Positions 1-10,600 of a stretch of DNA of 64,000 nt are shown here, piece by piece. Source of the DNA: Symsagittifera roscoffensis. Taxonomy: Eukaryota; Xenacoelomorpha; Acoela; Convolutidae. Position 1 is the stretch's first letter. Each line of letters opens with the position of its first letter. The stretch covers positions 60,183,584-60,247,583 of the forward strand of contig NC_087062.1 in NCBI RefSeq assembly GCF_963678635.1. The letters are read 5' to 3'. The translations under genes were made by a program, and so were the position numbers. Under the pieces are notes generated by a model. It worked only from the letters and a program-made list of their open reading frames with translations, was not told where the DNA came from and searched no databases.

Positions 1-700
1 GTAGAACTGCTTTTGGCTGGAAAGCGGACTCCAATGCGTCGTTGGGTGGAGACAATGAGTTAGTGTAGTCGTCGATGTAAAAGTTTTTTTCGACGTATTC
101 AAAGGCAAGCGGAAGATTCTCGATGTTGTTTTGGCATGTTTTCGTAGAACGTAGATAGCACAAAATGGAGAGCAAAATGCTCCAAATATGAGTCTTGAAA
201 ACTGATAATGTCTAATAACCTTGTTGCAATTCAGGAGAAAACGTAGCGCAGAACGGTCTCCTGCTTGTATGCTAATTTGCATAAACATTCCTTGAATGTT
301 AGCTAGTGTCGCAATACCAAACTTACGCAACCGTAGAAGTACTCCAGTAATTTCTGCAAGTAATTATGTGCCTGTTAGCCCAAAATAATTTAGAGATTGG
401 CCTTTGAACTTGGAGGCAGCGTTTGAAACACGCCTTACCTGTCCCGGCTTGTGTGGTCTTACAATTTTGTGGAGAGACAGATACCACAAACTAGAAGGTA
501 CTTCCTTTGTAAAAACTGCTTGCTGCGCGTAAGATTGTTCCAGGTCCGTAACTAACGTCTTTTTGTAAAACTTTTGTAGATGGGGGGTTTTTGCCTGTCT
601 TTTCTACAATAGTTACAATTGATTCAGAACTACACAGTAGTTGTTGCTGAGACTTGAGTTTGGTTAGGTCGTTGAATGAAAAAAATTTGAGTTTGGTTTT
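1..700 (-). pseudogene. BEL/Pao retrotransposon reverse transcriptase relic
   Basis: Read on the minus strand, this stretch gives clear BEL/Pao-type RT blocks in the right order. A WYLSLHKIVRPHKPG block (about 443-486) is followed by SKFKGQSLNYFGL, then VLLRLRKFGIATLANIQ (from about 342), FSRLIFGAFCSP, and the catalytic FYIDDY box (65-82). The frame is broken: an in-frame TAA lies at 364-366, and the FYIDDY block is in another frame from the WYLSL block, so there is at least one frameshift. The element continues past the left edge of the window. It is a dead copy. Family assignment rests on the order and wording of conserved RT blocks as I know them from BEL/Pao elements. Confidence 0.8.
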
Positions 701-921
701 CAGGGAAGACCTACTTTGTATCGTTGATTCACAAGTCTTGTTGTGTTACCGAAGACTAGGAAAGCAAACTTGTCGTCGCTGCTGTAGTTTTTGTTGAGTG
801 AAGTGGTTTCGTTTTCCTCATTTTTCCATAATTGCTGTACAAGGTAATCCATAGGTAGCTCAGTTGTTTTGTTGCGAGTAACGTGGAAAACAAAAGGTCG
901 ATGCTATATTTTGGGGGAATA

Positions 922-1372
922 TTATTGTTGTCTATTTTCATTCAGTTGGTATTCATCCAAAATCTGTCTGTACAGCTGAAAGTATAACGTTGTTACCTTC
1001 AATAACTTGTAGAGGGTATGTAAACAAGAATGAGTTTCGAGGCTTACATATTTTTTTGTAAAGTGACAAGTCAAATTCATGTTTTGGCGCTCCTGGGTGG
1101 TTGATATTGTGTCCATGATTTCCGCTGTCAGTTGATTGAGTTCTTGCAATCTGGTTTCTGCTGCTGCCACTAAAGAATTCAAAGAACGAGTTGATTTTAA
1201 TGAGCAGAGTTTTTTCTCCAGGAAGTCGAGAGATCCATTGAGTTGCATCTGGTAAATGCGGAATCTGTTGCACACTGACTTTGGCGATTGAAGTTGTTCG
1301 TCGAAAATCCTGTCGTTTGTAGGTGAAGAGAACGGCTTTAAAAACCGAGGCGATGCGCAAATTAGTTTTCAA
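922..1372 (-). pseudogene. Possible 5' (gag-like) part of the same BEL/Pao relic
   Basis: Two overlapping minus-strand frames are open here (922-1275 and 953-1372). The first encodes a Leu/Glu-rich helical stretch (LDFLEKKLCSLKSTRSLNSL, then AAAETRLQELNQL), similar in style to the coiled region near the start of BEL/Pao Gag proteins. It is in the same frame as the WYLSL block of the RT relic, only about 0.5-0.8 kb away. If this is gag, most of gag and the protease have been deleted. No zinc knuckle is visible. Confidence 0.35.
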
Positions 1373-1379
1373 AAAAAAG

Positions 1380-2990
1380 GAAATTAAATAAAACCAGGAG
1401 TCGATTATGTTTTAGAAAACGTTTTTTTTTAACTTGAAAGGTTGACCTAGTATATAAATCAATAATTTTTTGTTTTACAGTTCAAGCATGCGCAATCAAA
1501 GCCAAGCAAATTTTTGAAAAACAATCGAATTATTGATTTACGAACTGTCGAAAAGATATCTTGTTATGTTTTTCTTTAGGTCCACCAAAACTCAATTATC
1601 TATAGTTCAAGTCTAGGTTCCAGTTATAAATTGTTAGTTTTTAAATTCAACACAATGATCATTTTAAGTGCATGATTCACGTAAGTTTCTAGCTAATTAT
1701 GTTTTACATTTCAGTAATGCGCAATCAAAGCCGAAAAAAAATTGAGATTTGTTATGTTTTGAATAGGTCAACCACAAAATAACTATCTATAGTTCAAGCC
1801 TATTTTCAAGTTCTGAGGCGCTAACTCTTTAAATTCAACCAAATGACAACACTAATTTGTTAAAAATTGCAATACTCAAATGCAATACCAACTAGATATA
1901 TTACTCAAAATCTTCAGCATCATGTGCCAGTATAATTGTTACTTTTTAACGGTGTCAAATTACACTTTACCAGAAAAGTAACTGAGAAAAAAATACAAAA
2001 AATTGTTTTTTGTTTTGTTTACTTTTAATATTTGATTTCACCTTTTTGCTTTCACGTACAAATAGTTCGAGCCAATATAGTTGTTATACTTTGCGAAGTA
2101 AATTTACCACTTAACAAGATGAATAAACAAGGAATACTACAAAAAGTTGTTTGTTTTTAGTTTTTTTAGAATGGGAGTTTATTCGTCTCTTTCATCGTCA
2201 AATAAGCCACATTTTTTTGGGGGGTTTTGAAATAATTTGTCAAAAAATTTAGAAACGCGACAAAAGAAAACTAAAAGAAAAACAAAAAACTCGAGTTATG
2301 CTTTTTTCTGGGTTTTTTGATAGTGTGTGAGAAAAAATTCGTTGACAATCCTGAGTTAAGCTTCAATAAATGTATTTGCCCACATTGGTTTTATTTTGCT
2401 TGTATTTGGTTCAACTATTCCTCTTCCTTTTGTTTGCAATTTTTTCTTTTTTTTCTTGTACTTATGAAGGAGAAGCTCAATAACCAGCTGAATATACAGG
2501 TAATTCAAATCAAGAAAACCATCCACAATTTGGAAAAACATTCAAAACTTTCACAGCATAGAGTGATTGTCAGTACCATACAATTGCGAGATGAGAATCC
2601 AATCTTTCGAACGAGTAGACAAAAAATTTCCAGATTATACTTTTGTATAGCTGTATTGTATCGCCGGATTGATTGCCTCATATCGCTGTATTCTGTCACT
2701 CTATTGTATTGTTGTTTTGTAGAATTTATCCAATCTGCCAAACAAAACTATTTGCAAAAATTTCTCGAACATTTTAAAAAGGGGGGATTTTTTTTTCTTT
2801 TTTTTTTACTTTTAAAAAAGCTCAGTGATCTTCAAAGTTGTTCGAAAGTTGTCAAGATTGGTTTTTTTTGCTCGCCAAAACATGTAGTTGAATTGTCATT
2901 TTACGTCAAAACATGGCTCCAAGAGACAACTTTTTTAGTTCTGGTTTGTTTCGAAAGTGTCTATATCAAAGAGATTACAAATGTTTGATC
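1380..2990. other. AT-rich gap between BEL/Pao relics, possible decayed LTR
   Basis: There is no recognisable gene. The stretch lies between a 5'-like BEL/Pao fragment on its left and a BEL/Pao integrase end on its right, both minus strand. That is where an LTR shared by two tandem elements would be expected, but I could not define LTR ends or a second copy. Short repeated motifs occur: an acagttcaagcatgcgcaatcaaagcc-type block near 1480 recurs near 1713. A 223-codon plus-strand open frame (2317-2988, TTG first codon) has no recognisable domain and is rich in Phe from T runs. Confidence 0.3.
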
Positions 2991-3049
2991 ACAGTGACTC
3001 TTGATTTACACAGATTGGGAAAAATTTAGTTGTTTCGACAACATACTCT

Positions 3050-3430
3050 CGGCGGGTACCAAATTGTCTGGAACGGTGCAGTAGGCTTTGCGAAAAAAAA
3101 ACCCTTAACAAGAGCGATAGCGGGTCGGCTGAAGGTGCCGTAGGCCGTTCCCCCAGTCATCACTCGTGTTGTGCCGTCTCTTCCTGGATGTTCCTCCAAC
3201 ACATCAAATCGGCCATATACCTCTCGGCTTGTGGTCTTTGAGTACCAACACTATGTCTCCAACCTTCAATGGGGGCTGCATTTCATTCCACTTGGGGCGT
3301 TTCATTAGTGAAGAAGATAGGCACTCCTAATTCAACCGCTTCCACAGGTGGTTCATCATCTGTTGAATGTTGGACCATTTATTGTAAGTTAATGGCATGC
3401 TGTCGTCGAATACTCCTGGTAGAAGGCTGC
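3050..3430 (-). pseudogene. BEL/Pao integrase C-terminal relic
   Basis: The minus strand reads the end of a BEL/Pao integrase: an NKWSNIQQMMNHLWKRLN block followed by KWNEMQPPLKVGDIVLVL and DHKPRGIWPI (about 3221-3270). This corresponds to the post-catalytic part that ends these polyproteins, where a W...VGD.V...PR..WP pattern is usual. Several stops and shifts interrupt it. It lies upstream of the 5' end of the neighbouring relic, so it belongs to a second element copy or a recombined pair. Confidence 0.65.
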
Positions 3431-4113
3431 TGAAAGGTCGTTAAATGAGAAAATTATTTGGTGTCAGTGGCTCCTCATTTATGTTCTTTTATTTTTGATA
3501 TCTTGCATTTTATTTTCACGTTCCATATTTTTCTTTTTTTTTGTAGATCTTTTTTTTTTGTTTTGCAACTCTCTATGTACTTTCACGATTTTACGGTTTT
3601 CTTCCGTGAGGAGTTCGACTTTAAAATATCAAGAACTCGCTTGAAAACTCAAGTTTTCAATCAAAACGTTCAAGTACTTGCGTAACAGCGTAATTTTGAC
3701 ATGTTTTTTCAACGTCGAAAGATTTTCCATTTTAAAAAAACTATTGGGGATACCAGAGGGGCTGGGGTTAGTTATGTGGCGTTTTTATGACCGCTATGGT
3801 TTTGTCAGAAAATCAGTAATGTGATTAGGTTTAGAAATTGAATGATGCAAGCAAACTGCAGTTTTCAAGAAAATAGAGCAAAAAGTAATACAGATTTTAA
3901 CCCCCTGTATATTAAATGGAATAAAATCAGTTTATGTTCTTTTAAAATATGATTTTTATTAAACTCTAAACATTTGCGTGGTCCAAAAAAGTGTTTTAAA
4001 AAAATCGATTAGAAAAGCAAACGTTTTAAAAGCTAAAATCAATATTAATCGATCATTATCGATTGAATCTTAGTGCGGGTGGTCTGACTGTAAAAATTAT
4101 AACGGTAAATAAA
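3431..4113. other. No gene seen
   Basis: AT-rich sequence with short plus-strand open frames only (for example 3458-3685). No motif, repeat end or RNA gene could be supported. Confidence 0.4.
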
Positions 4114-4843
4114 ACAGAGTTGATTTATTTTATGAAAACACAAATGAACAAAAAATGAATTTTCATAAACATTTTTTTATATTTGGTTAAAATTAGAGAT
4201 AAAGTGAAGAGATTTCAAAATTTTTGGAATTTCATCAGAATCAATATGGCGCAATTTTTTCTCCGAAATTCTCAACCAAATTTTTACCCCAAAAATGCGT
4301 CATTTTGGCTTTTTCAATTAATCAAAAATTACGCTAAAACTACTTTATTAAGGGATGAGAAATATATATCACAAGAAGCCTCTCACACAGCCTAACAAAT
4401 TTCTAGCAGGGCTAAATCTCCAAAAGTTTGAGTATAATGCTCAAATTTTGATTTTAAGCAAAGATTTTGGGATTTAAATAGTAAAAATTACGTTTCTTGA
4501 CTATCAAGCAAAATATTTTCTCTTAAACAGATTTTTGAAGATTTAACTCCCCTAGAATTTTTTTGGGCTGAGTAAGAGATTTCTTATGATCTATATATTT
4601 CTCATCAATTAACCAAGTAGTTTCAGCGTAATTCTTGATTATTTGAAAAAGCCAAATTGACCTATTTTGGGTAAAGTTTTGGTTGAGAATTTCGGAGACA
4701 AAATTGCACCATCTTAATTCTGATGTAATTCTAAGCAAGTATTTTTCTCTTCACTTTTTGTTTGATCTTAACCCAATTTGAGAAAAACGTTTTTGAAAAT
4801 TCAAGTTTATTTCATTTCCTCCGGATAATTTAAATCAGCACTG
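4114..4843. mobile_element. Fold-back Tc1/mariner-type MITE, copy 1
   Basis: A roughly 730-bp palindromic element. The left half reads outward-in as a degraded CAGAGTTGATTT end, and the right half ends in AAATCAGCACTG, the inverse of the left end. Each arm is about 340 bp and the two halves are imperfect reverse complements (for example ttacgctaaaactacttt near 4330 against aagtagtttcagcgtaat near 4616). The CAGTGCTG terminal octamer followed by T/A-rich sequence resembles Tc1/mariner inverted repeats. The flanking TA has decayed here (AA and TG). A better-preserved sister copy is at 14591-15318. It is non-coding, so movement would need a transposase from elsewhere. Confidence 0.65.
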
Positions 4844-5233
4844 TGTAATTGTTAGTTATAGAATATGATTGCCTAGTTGTTAATACTTTACAATCATATT
4901 CATATGTACATAAGACAAAAAATATAATAAAAGAAACTCCGATCGGGTCGCAAAGTGTAAGAAGAATTAAACATGTGGAAACTTGTGTGAATGTTATTAG
5001 TGTCTCTAAAAGCTAACAAAAAATTGCTTCCAAAAAAAATTGATATTAAAAACTATGTCCGATGTCAATCTCTCAGCGATTTTATCATCGCGCATTGTCA
5101 GTCATTTTATCATCGTTGTTGGGCTGACTGGAAATCTGCACGCCTGTGCAAACCTATTACAGCAGTTTTCTAGCACTGTCGAGAAAATTTTTTAACGTTT
5201 CAGCCCTTTAAAAGGACTTTTGATTGGTGTCTG
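4844..5233. other. No gene seen
   Basis: AT-rich spacer between two MITEs. The only open frame (4991-5173) has no recognisable content. Confidence 0.4.
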
Positions 5234-5371
5234 CAGGGGCAGATCTAGGCAGTCAGTCAAAAATGGATATCTCAAAATAGTACAAAGGGGGGACGCTTTG
5301 GGTCGGCAGTAGGTCGAATCCCTGAAAGGGGCGTCCGCTCTCCCCTGCCCCTTCTTTCTAATCCGCTACTG
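5234..5371. mobile_element. hAT-type MITE, short internally deleted copy
   Basis: Starts CAGGGGCAGATCTAGG and ends AATCCGCTACTG, decayed versions of the family's inverted ends. It is flanked by 8-bp direct repeats differing at one base (GGTGTCTG at 5226-5233, GGCGTCTG at 5372-5379). The interior keeps the family segment around tacaaaggggggacgctttg and the G-rich tail, but most of the 440-bp consensus is missing. Confidence 0.75.
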
Positions 5372-5379
5372 GGCGTCTG

Positions 5380-7352
5380 GGTCTGGTTATAGATAGATGA
5401 AAATGATGATAATATTCATTTTATGTAATTCGTTTTACATAGATTATAGTTTGAATTAGAATGTTTTTTTCTCATTTTCGGTCAATCTTTTAATTTCTCG
5501 AGCCTCTTAAAATGTACCCATTTCCGATCTCTGTCTCAAATGCCCCCATTGCAATTAAAAACGACGGCCCCGCCAAAGTTCCCGATTTTTAATCAAATAT
5601 TTTAATAGAATAATTCCCTTATGTAGTAAAGCTGTCAAATGGCAATTAAACCTAAATATAGAACTTCGAAGTTTTTATTTTTTTTTCGAGTGCCTTAGGT
5701 ATAGTTCTGCGATCTGAGAATGCGAATTAATGGCTCAATCAAAAACTTGTTCGCAAAAACAAATTGTATTTATTTTAATATTGAGAAAGAAAGTCGATTA
5801 TTTGACCAAAAACGAAACGTAATGGATTCGACCATGAATCCGACGATCATGCAAAATATTTCCATTAAGACTCGGACAACCCTTGATTGGGTGGTAAAAC
5901 AAATAGAGTCTCTACAAGCTGTTTTATTCACATTTTCCGTGTTTTCCTTGTTTTCCGATATATTCTACGCAATTAAATATGACCCTCACAAATCCCTTAA
6001 CAATTCCCATTGCCCACACAACCGAAACGCAGGAGTCCGGGAGTTCGTATTTTATATCTCATCGACAAATCACATACAAATTTTCATAAATATTAAATAT
6101 AAACGGCAGAAGAAATTGCTGAAAAAAGTCATTGATGCATTAAAATACACGCCTAAATAGATGATGTTTTCTATTTCTGCGCTTTTTGGGCGTTTAAAGT
6201 AATTTTACAACGATGATTACAACGCTGTAATTACTGCATCTTTGTCTTGCCTTATTGATGATTATCTATAAAACGAACAACTCCATCATAATTAATCACT
6301 ACGCAAAATAAGCGCATTACCTATTTTTGCATCAAATTTTCATTTCCTTCAGTCAAATTGTTTGTTTTAATTTTCATTTTGCGCGAAGCGACTTTTTCTA
6401 ATTAAACTGTTCCTACCGTACCGGTATCCGTATCCATTTATCAAATTGAATAATGATTATGTAGACGTCGGATGTCCTTATATAGCAAGGAAGAGCCATT
6501 CAGTGAGGAAAAATAACGTATACTGATTTACCATCGTCAGAATTTACATCCGTCTTAGTACTAATCAAACGGCCACAAATAATACCCGGAAAAGATTAAA
6601 TGAAAATTCATAATAGAAAACAGTGGTGAAAAATCAATGGCGGTCTAATCCATCGACAAACGGCGTTGAGAACAAGGGATGCTTTCAAGTCGCAGTCGCT
6701 AAAGTTTGACTTTGAGAATAAGAGCTCTTCCTGTTATGGAGGTTTAGAGTTTCTTCTAATTTAAATGCTTAATGAATTGATTCTTAGTTTTCCAAGAGAT
6801 ACCACAATTCCATTGGAGCTATACTGTAAAGGCTGTGCTAAGCAGCTTATTAGAATATCATCCATCATCAATTGCTTGTGTCGTCTTGTTGCTCTGTTTG
6901 ATTAGTTGACAAAACAAGAATTGTCCAAAGAATTTACTGCTCCCCGAATCATCCCCAATTTTATGTAGTCCTCAGTCGCAATGTCCAAATTGCTCCTCCT
7001 TTGCTTTCCAACCACATCCCCGTTTTACCTCATTAATTTGTAACATTTTTGATCATCCGCTTAGCTCGTAATTGGCACCGCTGAATTGATACACACACGC
7101 ACAGCAGAGAGTCTACATTATTGTGCTCTTTAAGGGACCTTCTTCATTCTGCAGCGAGCGCACCAATTTAATTCCATCCTCAGAAATCCCTCGCGCTGTC
7201 GCAAAGACGGAACGTTGTTACTGAATTACCCACTTAAAACAGTACTCCTACATATCCCTATCTTTTAAAAGTCTTTTGTTAGTCAAACTCATCATATTTC
7301 AGTCTGCAACATTATCCCCCGTTTAAAGAACCACTTTGCTTTATTTTTGTAG
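5380..7352. other. Upstream region of the synaptotagmin-15-like gene, no exon recognised
   Basis: No recognisable exon. A 146-codon plus-strand open frame at 5720-6160 has no domain, no repeats and no supporting context. An ORF of this length is expected occasionally by chance in AT-rich DNA. SYT15 proteins normally begin with a transmembrane segment; no exon encoding one could be found here, so it may lie to the left of the window, be very short, or be absent. Confidence 0.35.
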
Positions 7353-7370
7353 TTCAAACATCATAGGAAC

Positions 7371-7644
7371 ATGTTTAGAATCGACATGTTCGATGCGGGG
7401 ATTCCCTTCAAAATCCCAGACGTGAGTCCTTCGCGCCAACGCAACTACGTCAGTCCCCCCTCCCTCTCTCCGTTCCCCTCCCCCTCGGGATCGACAGGCG
7501 TGAACGAGAGCAGCAACCAACTGTACCCAGGCACAGACAAGCGGCCATCCACCCAGCTGTCCTCAAGCAATCTTCTATCCCCCATCAACCCCCTGCCCCT
7601 CACACGCAGAGTATCAGCTGCCGGCGACTTCTACATTCCGGGAG
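7371..7644 (+). CDS. SYT15-like: SYT15-like exon 1 (or first visible exon)
   Basis: Encodes residues 1-91, Pro/Ser-rich with an RRVS potential kinase site. It ends ggag|gtaaat in phase 1. Codon use is far more GC-rich than the surrounding DNA. If the acceptor-like tag ending at 7352 is used, the exon starts at 7353 and adds six in-frame codons. Confidence 0.75.
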
Positions 7645-10600
7645 GTAAATGATGCCTGTTATCAATGATCATATTGTTTTAACGCAAAAACAAGAACTCA
7701 GAAAAATTGAAAACCTTTGTTACTAAGTTCAGTTTCATCGCGGAAACCGACCATGCTGCGGAAATGAACCCGCATGAGAAAACTTATGTAGAAAAGAATT
7801 TGATGAAAATACTTTAATTTCCTAAAAAGAGATTAGTTTCAAAATATCGCGTCAAAATACGATTAAGGATAAAATAGGTCGCGTAAAAAGGCTTTATTTT
7901 TGTTTTGGAGGTGGAGCTTAAAACAGTTTGAAAACTTTGTGAAAAAATGTTCAAACTAAGTAAATAATTCAAATGACGACTATCAATTGGCGCTGGACTA
8001 AGCATGAATATTTTTATGGACACCAGAGCAGACGCCGATTGGGAAAGTGAACCCAGAGTTGTATCAGAACGAGCATGATGACGACTGGTCTGGAGACTCC
8101 GGGGCCGGTGGGGCCTCAGGAGGCAACAGCTGTTTCTTCTCCTCCGCCTCCTCCTCCTCCCAACACCTGGGCAGACTCTGGTTCACCGTGGAATACTCCG
8201 AGGATCAACAACTTCTGTCAGTCACAGTACTCAAGGCATTCAGCAAGTACAACAGGTGCATGCTTTTGAATGAACAAACTACTGCCCAACCTTTTCAGTT
8301 CCTTATTTTCCAAAAGGCCCCTTTTTGGCTATGGATTGCTTTTGTAGTATTGGAAAATAAAACCAAATATAATTCCCCATCCTTGGTATAAGTTAACTAT
8401 AGATGAACAGTTGTGTCTAATCTTTAAACCTTTCACTTTGATCATCCTTTTTAATTTATCTGTTTATGTAAATATCATTTTGACTCTAGAACCAGATAGA
8501 CTATGATCTATGATATAACCAGACCTGAGACTTATACTTTTAGTTACTAACTGAATCAAAAGGTTCTATCAACGACCATTGTTTCTTTTAGTAAACTATA
8601 GCGGCCCATTTTCACTTCTGGAGAACTCAAAAATTTTATCTTCTGTTTGTTATTAAGTCTGATTCAACTTCTATGAAAAACAGTATTTGTTTTGTTGCAA
8701 TTGACTAAACAGAAAAACAAATGAGACTGGGCTTCATTAATAAAGTGTCACTGGAGTTAAATTGTTTGTTGAGTAGGCTTTTGTTTGCAGGAACCCTCCT
8801 TCTAGCTATGACACATTTGTGAGGGTGTATCTCCTACCTGATGAGATTTGCTTCCACAAAACAAAGACCCTGAAGAAGACGGCCATGCCATCATTCGATG
8901 AAACATTCTCATTCAAGGTTTGAAAACTCATGAAGATCATTTATTAGTGAAGGACAAGGACTAAGTTAAAAGCTGTTCGAAGCCGTTTCTTATGCGCTCA
9001 TAAAACATACAAAGATAGTATTTTTTTTGAGAAAAATAAGGCCACAATAAGAGCTGTTCGGAGCCGTTTCTTATGCGTTTTTTTTTTATATTTTGATCTG
9101 AAAAAAGTTAAGACTATAGTCCTAAAGTATTTTTTTTCAAAATTGTATAGACATTCAATTATTAATGCATCTAATTATGTTTATCATATTGTATTTTTTC
9201 TCTGTATTGGACTACTGAAGGTCAAACTCGCGGAAAAAATCTTGCTCATTTTCTTCATTTTAATTGTTTTTAGGATTTAATTTTTAAAAGTTGATTCAAG
9301 TTGAGTAGTGGTTTTAGGTTGAGAAGGACAGTCTGAGCAAGCATCAGGTGAAGTTTGTGATGTTGGAAGTGGACAGGACCCGGAAGAGATTCATGACGTC
9401 ATTCACATTATTTTCCCTCAAGGAGTTCGACGCCAAACAAGCCAAGAAGACTTGGCAGAACCTCAAGCCATCTGTCACGGTGAGAAACTCAACCGGCTAT
9501 ATGTTATGCACAGTGAAAGCGGAAACGAATTTGCCCTAATTTTCATTATCGCGATCATAACTTTTTTTATTGGCCTCCAATTTATAAGCCTATTGGGCCA
9601 ATTTTATTCCTTTGGGGGGCGGATACTTACTTGATCTAGCTAGAAAGTAAGACTTTACATTATGCACGGAAGTCTTCAGTTTTTTGTTCGACTTCTGTGT
9701 GAGGGTGGTTTTTTCTTGAGACAATTTTGGGCTTTTCAATTTTTTACGACTTTTCAATATAGATGCCCTGAGCTCAAAATCAAAAATTTATTTCACCTGT
9801 GATAATTGCCAGCTTGACCAAGTTCGGATAAATAATTCGCACTATTTACTTTCGCGACAAGTAACGTCTATCAGAAAGTTTTAAGCTTCAGCCTGGCACG
9901 AGCAGCTTTGGTAATATGAATTTTCATTAACAGATTCTCCTCAGACAAAATTCATGTTGCAAACGTGAATTTTTCAAACAATTTTACTTTTGAATTTTTA
10001 GTTTTTGGTTGATTCCAATTTTTATTCATCCAGCCAAATGATTAAATTTTAATTTCTATTTCATGTGTAGATGGACAAGTTTGGGGCTGAGATGCAGTTG
10101 TCGATCTGCCACGAGAAGAACTTCAACAAACTCAATGTCACCATAATGGACGTCAGGGGAGTGTTCCTACCCAGCCTCAGACTCGGGTTCTACACTGAAC
10201 ACAAACAGTCTCGTGAGTACTGCATTCACAACTGTCTGCGAGACAATTTAATTTCACGAAATAAATTACTTTTCGGTGCAAAATATAGTTACAGGATTTT
10301 ATGAATTTTTTTCTGATACAACCCGTCGATATCTACACTAGTGAGCTTGCGAGTATAGTGTATTTTTACGTAGCGAGTGGCTATTTCGTTAGACTCATAA
10401 GCTCTACGTCGCAGATTGAATCCGAGACATAGCCGAAATTTTACTAATTCGAGGCTTACTTTAATTTTTCTATAGCTGTTTTTTGTCGTGTTCTCGCTTC
10501 GCCTCTGTGTTCAAAATGTGTGAAAATTAGTTATGAGGTGAATAAAACTTTTAAATGCAAAGCGAAGCCGGTTTATAGTGGTGGAAACAGTTTAGCTATA

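Noticed and set aside
5720-6160. 146-codon plus-strand frame as a new gene
   Set aside because: No domain, no splice context and no codon bias against background; a frame of this length is expected occasionally in a window this AT-rich.
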